A stretch of DNA of 64,000 bases from Lachnospiraceae bacterium 3-1 (GTDB lineage Bacteria > Bacillota > Clostridia > Lachnospirales > Lachnospiraceae): NCBI GenBank assembly GCA_000403255.2, contig KE159593.1:423712-487711 (forward strand). Direction: 5' to 3'. The notes beneath the pieces are model-generated. The model ran no database searches and was not told where the DNA came from. It saw only the letters and a program-made list of their open reading frames with translations. A program made the position numbers and the translations under genes. Within the stretch, counting starts at the first letter, position 1. Every line of letters starts with the position of its first letter. Below, one piece after another: positions 52,973 to 62,317 of this stretch.

Positions 52973-55291
52973 ATGAAATATGGAATGTTAAAACGAGCAG
53001 CAGGAACCCTGTTGGCGGCAGCGCTGGTTCTTGGAAGCCTTACCGGATGCAGTGGAAAGGGAAATGAAAGCGCCAGTAATGGAAATACAAAGGCTTCAGA
53101 TGAAAATGGCGCAGAAGGAGATGGCAAAGAACAGGCTAAGGGACGCTTTCTAGAGGAAGATGTCACATTGCCAATTGTGTTTGGCAATATTTTTGATATG
53201 AAAAAGCTGGAGGATGGAACCATTCGAATCATAGGAATCAATGGAGATAATGGGACAAAGACAGTTTGGGATTCCAAGGATTTGGGAGCAAACTGGGAAA
53301 AGGCATTTGATGCACCTAAGGAAATACAGGATGAAGGGAATGGGTATGTAGATTATGCAGCCCTTTCTTTCGATGGACAGTCAGTGTGGGTATATAACCA
53401 GATTGGAGATGGAGGAATCACGCATGTTTTATATTTGGTGGATCAAGAGGGAAATGGAAGCGTTATTCCGTTTGAACTTCCGGCAGCAGAGGGGGAAGCA
53501 TTTTCCACAGACAATCCCATAGAAAATTTGATAATGAGAATAGGATTTTTGGGAAGTGAACAGCTTTTAATTAAAGATATGACAGGTAAAATTTTTCAGA
53601 TAAGCGTGGTAGATGGAAGTGTGAAACAAACCTATGATTTCAGCGATGCAGAAGATGCTCATGAGATTTATGTGGTGGGAAACAAAATACTGATTGCTAC
53701 GAGTAGTGAGATTTTGATTTATGATGGTGAAACAGGAGAACAACAGCAGACCGAGGAGGCATTACAGAAAAGCGTTGCAGAAAGCGGACGTTTTGATGCA
53801 GTTGATACCATAGATGCTGGGGAAGGTATGTACTACCTTACCAGCGGCGGGCTGTATCATTACAAATTTGGCGGAACTGTTATGGAACAGTTGATCGATG
53901 GAACCATGAATTCCCTTGGGGCGCCTGCTTTTTATCCCATTGCTCTGACCATGTTGGATGAAGAAAATCTTCTGGTAGCGGCAAACGATATCAATTCCAG
54001 CTCTCCAGGTGGAATTGCACTGTTAAAATATACCTGGTCAGCAGAAACTTCTGCAAAACCAGACAAGGAGCTAAGGGTGTATTCTTTGTATGACAATCGG
54101 GAAATGCGTCAGTCTATCAGCCATTTTCAGAAAGAACATACGGATGTTTATGTGAATTATCAGGCAGCCATGACAGAAGAAAATGGTGTGACCGTTTCTG
54201 ATGCGCTAAAGACATTAACGACAGAAATAATGGCTGGAAAGGGGCCTGACTTGATTATCCTGGATGGAATGCCAGTGGAAACTTATATAGAAAAAGGAAT
54301 TTTAAAGGATCTCTCCTCTGTGTTTGCAGACAGCGGCAATTATTTTGAAAATATCCTCAATGCTTACCAGGACAGCCAGGGACAAATCTGTGCAGTCCCT
54401 GCAAGATTTTTGATTCCGGCGGCCCAGGGTGGCAGCACATATTACACGCCAGGGGAAGATTTTGACACGTTTACCAGTAAACAGGGGGTATTGGAAAAGA
54501 TGATTCCAGAGGTGACCATAGAAAAATTCTGGTATAGCTGTGGGGCTTCCTGGCAGAAGGAGGATAAGACTTTAGATGTAGAAAAGATTACGGAATTCCT
54601 CACAAAGCTTAAAAATGCTTTTGGAGAATATGATAACAGTACAGAAGATGATAACGTAACAAAGAGTATGTCAGAAGGCGAAATCGTAAATGAGCTTAAG
54701 AAAGTATCCTTAAGCTATGGAGATCTTGATTTGGCATTTGGAAGATATAAGGTGAATGTGGGACTTCTTGGAAGACTGGATTACGGTATGATGAATGCAG
54801 TAAATGAAAAACTGGAAAATGGAGATTATGGATTGATGCCAGGGCAGGTTGAAAATGTGTTTGTACCTTCCATGATTCTTGGAATCAGCAGCAAGGCAGC
54901 CCAGCCAGAGTTAGCAGAAGAAATGGTAGCATATCTGTTTTCAAAGGAGGCACAGAAGGTTTCTCAATCTGGAGGATTTCCAGTGGAAAAAGAAGCATTT
55001 AAAAGCGTCATTGATGGACATGAATATGAGACAAATATGGATGGCCTGGTGGGGGTTGCAGGCGGCGCTAATCCAGATGAAAGGCTTGACTATGCGCTGA
55101 TTCCCACGCCAGAAGAAGCAATAAACAAGCTTACAAGTCTGGTAGAATCATTGACGGTTCCAGCTCTTGAAGACGACGTAATAAAGGATGCTGTCGTTAC
55201 CCAGGGGGCAAAGGTGCTGAAAGGGGAAATAACCCCAGAAGAAGCAACGGATGCTATTATGCAGAAGGTAAATATCTATCTGGCAGAATAA
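52973..55291 (+). CDS. Large solute-binding lipoprotein of an ABC importer
   Basis: 772 aa with lipobox SLTGCSGKG. The N-terminal 350 residues are beta-rich with propeller-like segments (FLEEDVTLPIVFGNIFDM, TIRIIGINGDNGTK, SSEILIYDGETGEQ). The second half is an extracellular solute-binding domain of the sugar type: LRVYSLYDNREMRQSISHFQ and MAGKGPDLIILDGMPVE, and near the end YLFSKEAQKVSQSGGFPV. The extra N-terminal part makes it about twice the normal length. AAGGAGG precedes the ATG. Ligand unknown. Confidence 0.88.
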   Translation: MKYGMLKRAAGTLLAAALVLGSLTGCSGKGNESASNGNTKASDENGAEGDGKEQAKGRFLEEDVTLPIVFGNIFDMKKLEDGTIRIIGINGDNGTKTVWDSKDLGANWEKAFDAPKEIQDEGNGYVDYAALSFDGQSVWVYNQIGDGGITHVLYLVDQEGNGSVIPFELPAAEGEAFSTDNPIENLIMRIGFLGSEQLLIKDMTGKIFQISVVDGSVKQTYDFSDAEDAHEIYVVGNKILIATSSEILIYDGETGEQQQTEEALQKSVAESGRFDAVDTIDAGEGMYYLTSGGLYHYKFGGTVMEQLIDGTMNSLGAPAFYPIALTMLDEENLLVAANDINSSSPGGIALLKYTWSAETSAKPDKELRVYSLYDNREMRQSISHFQKEHTDVYVNYQAAMTEENGVTVSDALKTLTTEIMAGKGPDLIILDGMPVETYIEKGILKDLSSVFADSGNYFENILNAYQDSQGQICAVPARFLIPAAQGGSTYYTPGEDFDTFTSKQGVLEKMIPEVTIEKFWYSCGASWQKEDKTLDVEKITEFLTKLKNAFGEYDNSTEDDNVTKSMSEGEIVNELKKVSLSYGDLDLAFGRYKVNVGLLGRLDYGMMNAVNEKLENGDYGLMPGQVENVFVPSMILGISSKAAQPELAEEMVAYLFSKEAQKVSQSGGFPVEKEAFKSVIDGHEYETNMDGLVGVAGGANPDERLDYALIPTPEEAINKLTSLVESLTVPALEDDVIKDAVVTQGAKVLKGEITPEEATDAIMQKVNIYLAE

Positions 55292-55332
55292 AATTACCTA
55301 TCTCTATAAATTGAGGAAAGGAACAGAGAACT

Positions 55333-56214
55333 ATGCATAGGAAAAGGAAAGGAACGAGAATATCTGAAAACTGTGGAAAATTTAAGAAATGGCAGGGATT
55401 TCTGTGGATATTGCCCAGCTTTTTCGGAGCGCTTGTATTTTATCTCCTTCCTTATGCAGATGTTGTCCGCCGCTCCTTTTTGGGAGCGGTAGACAACCGT
55501 TTCGTTGGACTGGTAAATTACCGGATCATCCTGGATAATACAGCATTTCTTCTGGCGGTGAAAAACACAGTAAGGTTTACCCTAATTTGTATACCGATTT
55601 TGATTGTGTTGGCATTGGTGTGTGCTGTGGTGTTGTATCAGAGTAAATACGGTGGGATGATCAAAAGCGCTTTTTTGATGCCTATGGCATTGCCAGCAGT
55701 CTCTGTGGCGTTGGTGTGGCGGCTGCTTTTCCATTCTCAGGGATTGCTGAATAACTGGCTGGAGCATTTGGGGCTGTTGGGAAAGGATTGGATGAATACA
55801 CCCAGTGCATTTTGGATTTTGGTTGTCAGTTATATATGGAAAAATCTTGGCTATGACATTGTGCTTTGGATGGCTGGACTGGCAGGAATTTCAGAAAATA
55901 TTTATGAAGCTGCCAGGGTGGACGGGGCAGGGGAATGGAAATGCTTTTTAAATATCACACTGCCCAACTTAAAGCCATCCTTTTATACCATTACCGTGTT
56001 GTCTTTTCTCAATTCCTTTAAAGTATTTCGGGAAGCATATCTGGTGGCTGGTGATTATCCCCATGAAAGTATTTACATGATGCAGCATTTGTTCAATAAC
56101 TGGTTTCGCAATTTTTCTTTTGATAAGATGGCTGCTGCTGCAGTAATAGAGAGTTTGATATTGCTAGGATTGATTTTGCTTTTGCAAAAGGCTTGGGACA
56201 GTGGGGTGGAATGA
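55333..56214 (+). CDS. ABC sugar-type permease (MalF-like)
   Basis: A 293-aa protein with six membrane segments. It begins KKWQGFLWILPSFFGALVFY as in sugar permeases, and has the EAA loop YEAARVDGAGEWKCFLNIT that binds the ATPase. The partner permease follows with overlap. GGAAAGGAAC precedes the ATG at 55333. Confidence 0.93.
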   Translation: MHRKRKGTRISENCGKFKKWQGFLWILPSFFGALVFYLLPYADVVRRSFLGAVDNRFVGLVNYRIILDNTAFLLAVKNTVRFTLICIPILIVLALVCAVVLYQSKYGGMIKSAFLMPMALPAVSVALVWRLLFHSQGLLNNWLEHLGLLGKDWMNTPSAFWILVVSYIWKNLGYDIVLWMAGLAGISENIYEAARVDGAGEWKCFLNITLPNLKPSFYTITVLSFLNSFKVFREAYLVAGDYPHESIYMMQHLFNNWFRNFSFDKMAAAAVIESLILLGLILLLQKAWDSGVE

Positions 56215-57059
56215 TGGTTAGAAGATTGTTTCTTTGGTTTATCTTAACAGCGCTGGCAATGCTCGCCTTATATCCAGTGTTGTTTCTGGTGTCTGGCTCC
56301 TTTATGGGAAAAGATGAGCTGTGGGATTATTTGGGGGCAGTGGTTTCGGGAAGTGGGGGATATGCAGATTTTCCATTGCTGCCTGTTTATCCCACCTTGC
56401 GCCATTATGTACAAATTTTTCTGGATTCCCCAGAGTTTTTCGTGATGTTTTGGAATTCTATGAAAATAACCTTTGGCGTACTGGCTGGACAGTTGGTAAT
56501 AGGGACCATGGCAGCCTGGGGATTTGCAAAATATCAGTTTCCATGGAAAAGGGGATTTTTCCTGATTTATATGATACTGATGCTTTTGCCCTTCCAGGTA
56601 TTGATGCTTTCGGATTACCTGGTGTTGGATAGACTTGCATTGACAGATCATCTTTTAGGTATTATTTTGCCAGGGATTTTTTCTACATTTCCGGTGTTTA
56701 TTATCTATCGGTTTTTTCGGGAAATCCCGGACAGCCTGCTTGAGTCAGCCAGGCTGGATGGAGCCAGGGAATGGCAGTTATTTTGGTATCTTGCTCTTCC
56801 CATAGGCTCCTCAGGAATCATAGCGGCTATGGTGCTTGGATTTTTAGAATATTGGAGCTTGATGGAACAGCCTATGACTTTTTTGAAGGAAAAGAGGCTG
56901 TTTCCATTATCTATTTTTTTGCCGGATATTACATCCGTTGAGCAGTCCGGTATGGCGTTTGCGGCATCGGTGATTACCTTCCTTCCAGCCCTTTTGGTAT
57001 TTTTGGGCGGACAGGATTATCTGGAGCAAGGTATTATGGCAGGTGCAGTAAAGGAATAA
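56211..57059 (+). CDS. ABC sugar-type permease (MalG-like)
   Basis: About 282 aa with six membrane segments and the EAA loop LLESARLDGAREWQLFWYLA. The frame is open from 56193, but the ATG at 56211 overlaps the previous stop as ATGA and begins MMVRRLFLWFILTALAM. No ATPase gene is encoded in the operon, so a shared MsmK/UgpC-type ATPase elsewhere in the genome probably drives it. Confidence 0.9.
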   Translation: MMVRRLFLWFILTALAMLALYPVLFLVSGSFMGKDELWDYLGAVVSGSGGYADFPLLPVYPTLRHYVQIFLDSPEFFVMFWNSMKITFGVLAGQLVIGTMAAWGFAKYQFPWKRGFFLIYMILMLLPFQVLMLSDYLVLDRLALTDHLLGIILPGIFSTFPVFIIYRFFREIPDSLLESARLDGAREWQLFWYLALPIGSSGIIAAMVLGFLEYWSLMEQPMTFLKEKRLFPLSIFLPDITSVEQSGMAFAASVITFLPALLVFLGGQDYLEQGIMAGAVKE

Positions 57060-57113
57060 ATAGAAGCAGAAGCTTGGATTGTTGGGCCTCTGTGTTTGGA
57101 AAGGAACAGATGG

Positions 57114-58613
57114 ATGGTTAGAAAAAAAATAATTACGATATTTGGTGGTTTTCTGGCAGTTATGATGGTGTTTACTGTTTTGTCAAGGGCAGTAAACGGA
57201 GCGTCTATGGCTAAGGTGGAGACTGTGAGGATAAAAACGGGAACCATTGATCATAAGGTGACAGGGAGTGGGAAGGTAGAAGCCGGAAAAGAGATTGCAG
57301 TATATACAGAGAGTGGACAGCGGGTGAAGGAAATCTGTGTCAAAGAAGGACAGATGGTGGAGGAAGGAGAGCTTTTGTTTACCATTGACTTAGAAGAGCT
57401 GGAGGAGCAGATTTTGACTGTGCAGCAGGAAATGGAAAAGGCGAAATTGCAAAACCAGGATATTGAGAGCGCGAAAAACCTGGAGGAGAGAAACCGGATA
57501 ACGGCTCAAAACCGGGCGGCGGATGATTATAATCAGGCAGTATCTGAGGGGGATTTAACAGTGGCCCAGGCGAAAACAGCTTGGGATAACGCGGAGCAGG
57601 CATTACAGGAATTTTTGCAGACCAGACCTAAGATCCTTGGGAGTGGAAAGGAAAATCATGAGGAGGAAGATGGAGAGGGACAAAGGGTGATAAATCCATC
57701 TGAAACAGACAACGAAAAGGAAAGCTCCCAAGAGAATCAGTCAGAAGCAGATGAAAATCAAGGCACAGAAGAGAATCAGAACCCAGGAATAGATGTGGCA
57801 GACTGGGAAGCTAAGGAAGCACAGCTGGAACAGGCAGTCACAGAAGCGAAAGCTGCTTATGAAGCGGCTCTTTCTGCCAGAACTGAGAACGTGAAGGCAG
57901 CAGCCAGGGCGTTGGAGGATGCATCAGCCCCCACAGCAACAGACAGCGCCTCAAAGCAGAATGAAATTACTGGAAAACAGCAAGAATTAACTTTGCAGAA
58001 GCTTTTGACATTAAAGGAGGGGGAAGGGAAGGTTTTCGCACCAGTGAGAGGTGTTGTGATACAGATTGCAATTACCACAGGAGATTTTACCACGGAGGGG
58101 ACAGCCATTCGTCTTTCGGATACTTCTCAAGGAAACAGGCTCGTAGCATCTGTGGACAAAGTCAATGAGAGATATGTCACCAAAGGAAGTCAGGTTCATA
58201 TTTCTGTTTTCGGGAGCAAAGAGAAAATCAGCGATTATACAGTCACCAATGTGGCAGAAAACAAAGAGGATAAGATGCTTTTGGATGTGGTGATTGATTT
58301 GCCGGAGGGAGTATTGGAAGCAGGCGCAAACGCAGAGATTGAAATTGTGCAGAAATCAGAAAATTATGGTTCCGTGATTCCCATACAGGCATTGCATGAG
58401 GAACAGAATGGATATTATGTACTGGTGGTAGAGCAGGAGCAGGGGGTAATGGGGAAAGAACAGGTTGCAAGACGGTTTGAGGTGAAGGTTCAGGATAAAA
58501 ATAATATGTATGCAGCGCTGGAGGATGGAGTGTTGACCCAAGAGCAGGAGATTATCAGCAGCTCCAGCAGAACCATAGATGATGGCAGCAGGGTCAGAAA
58601 GAAGGAAGAATGA
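57114..58613 (+). CDS. HlyD-like efflux adaptor protein
   Basis: About 499 aa from the ATG at 57114 (MVRKKIITIFGG); the frame is open from a TTG at 57096. One N-terminal membrane segment is followed by a lipoyl-like half (VTGSGKVEAGKEIAVYTE, VKEGQMVEEGELLFTI). Next come coiled coils with an acidic Glu/Asn-rich insert (residues about 180-235), the second lipoyl half (GKVFAPVRGVVIQIAITTGD) and beta-barrel parts. Adaptors of this kind link membrane exporters to the outside in Gram-positives, usually with a MacB-like permease and ATPase. No ATPase is seen here. Confidence 0.85.
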   Translation: MVRKKIITIFGGFLAVMMVFTVLSRAVNGASMAKVETVRIKTGTIDHKVTGSGKVEAGKEIAVYTESGQRVKEICVKEGQMVEEGELLFTIDLEELEEQILTVQQEMEKAKLQNQDIESAKNLEERNRITAQNRAADDYNQAVSEGDLTVAQAKTAWDNAEQALQEFLQTRPKILGSGKENHEEEDGEGQRVINPSETDNEKESSQENQSEADENQGTEENQNPGIDVADWEAKEAQLEQAVTEAKAAYEAALSARTENVKAAARALEDASAPTATDSASKQNEITGKQQELTLQKLLTLKEGEGKVFAPVRGVVIQIAITTGDFTTEGTAIRLSDTSQGNRLVASVDKVNERYVTKGSQVHISVFGSKEKISDYTVTNVAENKEDKMLLDVVIDLPEGVLEAGANAEIEIVQKSENYGSVIPIQALHEEQNGYYVLVVEQEQGVMGKEQVARRFEVKVQDKNNMYAALEDGVLTQEQEIISSSSRTIDDGSRVRKKEE

Positions 58614-59758
58614 AACAATATGGAAAATATTTGGTGATAACAGGGCTTATCATACTGGGAATGTTCTTGTCCTATTTGTCTGCATCTGCTTGGGGAAGAA
58701 TGGTTCAGCAAAAGGACAGAGTGATGTTTTATCTGAAACAGCCCATTGCCCTGGAAGATGCGTTAGCGGTGGCAGAGCAAAATAAGGAAACGGCAGAGGA
58801 ATACCGACAAGAGCAGGAGGAGAAAAAGCCGCCCCTTTCTTTTTGTATCTGGGGGCAAAAGGAAGATGTCATGCTGTCCAATGAAAATCTGTCCCGGAGT
58901 TTTATGGCAGATGTGATTCTTCTTTGCGGAAGCCCTGAGCTTTTGTTTGAGGATTGCCGGGTACCAGTACAGGAAGACTCTGCAGGATGTCTCGTGGATG
59001 AAAAAGCGGCCTGGGAGCTTTTTGGGGATATGAAGGTAGTTGGCAAAGAAATTTCCTATGAAGGAAATGATTATACCATAAGAAATGTGGTGCCAGGAAA
59101 AGAAGGAATCGTTGCATTTCAGGCAAGCAGAGCGTTAATAGAAAAAAATACAAAACTGGAGGGCGCCCAATCCAATGAGTCTATGGATGGAGTGATGCAG
59201 AGGCTTACCATGCACAAGCCGAAGGGATATTCCGTATATGATTTAGAGTCTTCCTGGAATCATGCGTATGGATTCTTCGTGGATGTATTGGATCTCCAGC
59301 TCCTTCGGGGAATCGGAGGAATTGTCATGCTGTTGTTTCCAGTAAGTCTGTGTTTTCTTTTTGGATGTTATCTGTACCATCTGCGGGCTTCCTTGAATAT
59401 TTCATCTAGGTTATTTGGGCATTTCACAGTGGGGAAAAATGGAAAATTATTGCAGGGGAAGGCAGCGGCAGTTGGTCTTTCCCTGATGCTTATGGGGTTA
59501 CTGCTGTTTTTTTTGAAGGATATGGTACAGATTCCAGATGATTATATACCTACCCGCTGGTCTGAGTTTTCTTTTTGGACTAGGTTGTGGGAAATAAAAA
59601 CAGAAGCGGTGAAATTGTTACTTGGGATGCCTAAGACAGTATTGGATTCTCACTGGATGGGAGATTTTTTTCAAACATTGACAGGGGGATTTTTGGCAGA
59701 AGCGCTTTTAGTAGTTGCTGGGTTTTTGGCACAACTGCTAAAAGAAAGGAAAACTTGA
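58610..59758 (+). CDS. Membrane protein with MacB-like outside domain
   Basis: 382 aa. The start overlaps the adaptor stop by four bases. One N-terminal membrane segment (LVITGLIILGMFLSYLS), then about 200 residues outside with MacB-core-like pieces: GCLVDEKAAWELFGDMKVVG and YEGNDYTIRNVVPGKEGIV. Then three C-terminal membrane segments, including GIGGIVMLLFPVSLCFLFGC. This is the shape of an ABC-type permease of the MacB/FtsX kind but with no conserved motif I can fix. Together with the adaptor it may form an export or sensing unit for the transporter operon. Confidence 0.7.
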   Translation: MKQYGKYLVITGLIILGMFLSYLSASAWGRMVQQKDRVMFYLKQPIALEDALAVAEQNKETAEEYRQEQEEKKPPLSFCIWGQKEDVMLSNENLSRSFMADVILLCGSPELLFEDCRVPVQEDSAGCLVDEKAAWELFGDMKVVGKEISYEGNDYTIRNVVPGKEGIVAFQASRALIEKNTKLEGAQSNESMDGVMQRLTMHKPKGYSVYDLESSWNHAYGFFVDVLDLQLLRGIGGIVMLLFPVSLCFLFGCYLYHLRASLNISSRLFGHFTVGKNGKLLQGKAAAVGLSLMLMGLLLFFLKDMVQIPDDYIPTRWSEFSFWTRLWEIKTEAVKLLLGMPKTVLDSHWMGDFFQTLTGGFLAEALLVVAGFLAQLLKERKT

Positions 59759-59783
59759 AAGTATGTGAATTTGCTAGTATACT
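59755..59783 (+). promoter_or_regulatory. Sigma-A-type promoter of the AAA/nuclease gene
   Basis: TTGAAA (59755-59760, overlapping the previous stop codon), 17-base spacer and TATACT (59778-59783), 46 bases before the start. Confidence 0.65.
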
Positions 59784-59829
59784 GATAAAATGAAGGAAAA
59801 ACATTTGTTTCGAGGGAGGTGTCTATCAC

Positions 59830-61548
59830 ATGCTTACAACACAAATGCGCATAGCGGAAAAAGGAAAAAAGAAAAAGCTTCCAATCGGAATTGACCTTTT
59901 TGAAAAGATTCGTTCCGAAGATTTCTATTATGTGGATAAAACGGGGTTACTTAATGAGCTTCTTCGGGATTGGGGAGAGGTAAATTTGTTTACCCGTCCT
60001 AGGCGGTTTGGAAAAACCTTAACGATGAGTATGCTGGAAAGTTTTTTTTCTGTCAATGGGGATAAAAGTATTTTTAATGGTTTGGAGATTTTAAAAGAGA
60101 CTACCCTTTGTGAGGAATATATGGGAAAATATCCGGTGATTTTTATTTCCCTGAAGGGGGTAAACGCTTTGGCTTACGAGACGGCATTTCAACTGGCGGT
60201 TCAAGTGCTCAATGGAGCAGCAGAGAAGGTACAGTTTCTGCTGGAGAGCGAGCAGTTGAGTGCGCATGACAAAGCGGGATTCCAAAAACTGTTGGATGAT
60301 AAGATGGATGAGGCATTTTTTTGCAGCGGTCTCAAAAAGTTATCAGAATTATTGGAAAAGCATTATGGCACAAAGGTGATTCTGTTGATTGATGAATACG
60401 ACGTTCCTTTGGCAAAGGCATACGAAAATGGATATTATGACCAGATGTGTTCCTTAATTCGGAACCTGTTTGAACAGGCATTGAAAACCAACAGCAGTTT
60501 GAAATTCGCAGTGATGACGGGCTGTATGAGGGTTTCCAAGGAAAGCATTTTTACGGGACTGAATAATTTGAGGATTCTGTCGGTTGCGGATGTAGAGTTT
60601 GAGGAATATTTCGGTTTTACAGATGAAGAGGTTCGGGAGCTTTTGGAATATTATGAATGTACCCAAAGCTACGATGATGTAAAAAAGTGGTATGACGGGT
60701 ATCAATTTGGGAATACAGAGGTATATTGCCCCTGGGATGTGATCTGCCATTGCAGTAAGCTTCGGGTGGATAAGAAAGCACAGCCCCAGAATTATTGGAT
60801 TAATACCAGTAGTAATGATGCGGTAAAACGATTTATTGAGGAGTCGGGAAATGCTACCACAAAGCGGGAGATTGAATGTCTGGTAGCAGGAGAGATGATC
60901 ACAAAGGAGATTCACCAGGAGCTAACTTACCGGGATATGTATCAGTCTATCGATCATATCTGGAGTCTGCTGTTTATGACAGGATATCTGACCCAGCGAG
61001 GGAAAGGGGAGGGAAGGCAGATGAAACTGGCCATTCCAAACCTGGAAATCCGGGATATCTTTATGGTACAGATTATGGATTTTTTCAAAGAAAATGTTAG
61101 AAAAGACGGGGAAATGCTGGGCCGATTCTGTGATGCGCTGCAAACTGGGGATGCAGAAGGTGTGGAGAAAGTTTTTACCGGGTATTTGAGAAAAACCATC
61201 GGCATTCGGGATACGTTTGTGCGGGATGATTTGAAGGAGAATTTTTATCATGGTATTCTTCTGGGGATTCTTGGGGTTAAGGATACCTGGGGGATTTTTT
61301 CCAATCGGGAAATGGGCGAGGGATACAGTGATATCCTTGTGGAACCAGACACTGGTGAGTTGGGCATAATCCTGGAAGTAAAATATGCCCGGGATGGGAA
61401 TTTGGATGATGCATGTAAAAAAGCGTTAAAACAGATACAGCACACAAGATATCAGGATGACCTTCTGGATGATGGAGTGGAGGATATTTTAAAATATGGA
61501 ATTGCCTGTTATAAAAAACGCTGTAAGGTAGCCGTCGAGCGTGTTTGA
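59830..61548 (+). CDS. AAA-ATPase with C-terminal PD-(D/E)XK nuclease-like domain
   Basis: 572 aa. The N-terminal part is the AAA-ATPase-like domain (PF09820 type): PIGIDLFEKIRSEDFYYVDK, Walker A-like TRPRRFGKTLTMSMLESFF and Walker B VILLIDEYDVPLAKA. The C-terminal part is the PDDEXK_9-type nuclease-like domain: GYSDILVEPDTGELGIILEV with Lys in the EVK motif. These proteins occur in many copies in anaerobes; proposed roles include mobile-element and defence functions but none is proved. GGGAGG precedes the ATG. Confidence 0.92.
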   Translation: MLTTQMRIAEKGKKKKLPIGIDLFEKIRSEDFYYVDKTGLLNELLRDWGEVNLFTRPRRFGKTLTMSMLESFFSVNGDKSIFNGLEILKETTLCEEYMGKYPVIFISLKGVNALAYETAFQLAVQVLNGAAEKVQFLLESEQLSAHDKAGFQKLLDDKMDEAFFCSGLKKLSELLEKHYGTKVILLIDEYDVPLAKAYENGYYDQMCSLIRNLFEQALKTNSSLKFAVMTGCMRVSKESIFTGLNNLRILSVADVEFEEYFGFTDEEVRELLEYYECTQSYDDVKKWYDGYQFGNTEVYCPWDVICHCSKLRVDKKAQPQNYWINTSSNDAVKRFIEESGNATTKREIECLVAGEMITKEIHQELTYRDMYQSIDHIWSLLFMTGYLTQRGKGEGRQMKLAIPNLEIRDIFMVQIMDFFKENVRKDGEMLGRFCDALQTGDAEGVEKVFTGYLRKTIGIRDTFVRDDLKENFYHGILLGILGVKDTWGIFSNREMGEGYSDILVEPDTGELGIILEVKYARDGNLDDACKKALKQIQHTRYQDDLLDDGVEDILKYGIACYKKRCKVAVERV

Positions 61549-61597
61549 CTTTGCAGGGAGATTGTTTTAAAATAAAAACAAAAAGGAGGTTTATGCC

Positions 61598-61951
61598 ATG
61601 GAATATTTATTGATAGAATATCCAAAATGTTCCACCTGCAAAAAAGCAAAGCAGTGGCTGGAAGAACATCAGGCAGCATTTGAAGACCGGAATATCAAAG
61701 AACAGAATCCCACCAAAGAGGAGTTAAAGGAGTGGCATGAAAAAAGCGGTTTGGATATCAAACGTTTTTTTAATACCAGTGGAATGTTGTATCGGGAAAT
61801 GGAATTAAAGGACCGTTTGCCGAACATGTCTTTGGAAGAAAAGTATGATTTGCTTTCCACGGATGGGATGCTGGTGAAACGTCCCATATTGGTGACAGAA
61901 AAAGGCATCACAACAGGGTTTAAGCCCGAGGAGTGGGAGAAATTGATATAG
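61598..61951 (+). CDS. ArsC/Spx family protein
   Basis: A 117-aa thioredoxin-fold protein with the redox-type motif YPKCSTCKKAKQWLEEH, an ArsC-style helix and RPILVTEKGITTGFKPEEWE near the C-terminus. The motif pattern suits the YffB/arsenate reductase family; the arsenate-reducing role is not certain without the extra Arg/Cys residues. AAAGGAGG precedes the ATG. Confidence 0.9.
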   Translation: MEYLLIEYPKCSTCKKAKQWLEEHQAAFEDRNIKEQNPTKEELKEWHEKSGLDIKRFFNTSGMLYREMELKDRLPNMSLEEKYDLLSTDGMLVKRPILVTEKGITTGFKPEEWEKLI

Positions 61952-61953
61952 AG

Positions 61954-62292
61954 ATGAGAAATATAATAGGAAAATTTCTGCATTTTGGACGAAAGGATGA
62001 AGAAGTCGTTAAAAAAATGGGAATGATAAGGGAACATTTCACGTTTACTGGAAGGGTGCAGGGCGTAGGGTTTCGATTCCGCACAGGAAACTTAGCCAAG
62101 CGCTATGGGGTAACTGGATGGGTACAGAATAACTATGATGGTTCTGTGGAAGCAGAGATGCAAGGACGGGAAGAAGAATTGGACAAAATTATCCAGTCCT
62201 TGCAGCAGGACAGCTATATCCGCATAGATTGGATGACAAGGAATCGAATTGAGATAGAGCCTGGAGAGAAAAGATTTTATGTAAGGTATTAA
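61954..62292 (+). CDS. Acylphosphatase
   Basis: The core (last 85 residues) is complete: FTGRVQGVGFRFRTGNLAKR with the active Arg, VTGWVQNNYDGSVEAEMQG with the active Asn and the C-terminal KRFYVRY. It splits carboxyl-phosphate bonds. Start uncertain: the frame is open from 61933 and overlaps the ArsC-like stop; I choose ATG 61954 (112 aa), but the domain itself begins near 62017, so the N-terminal 25 residues may not be real. Confidence 0.85.
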   Translation: MRNIIGKFLHFGRKDEEVVKKMGMIREHFTFTGRVQGVGFRFRTGNLAKRYGVTGWVQNNYDGSVEAEMQGREEELDKIIQSLQQDSYIRIDWMTRNRIEIEPGEKRFYVRY

Positions 62293-62317
62293 TTGATATA
62301 GTTTTAGAGAATGAGGA

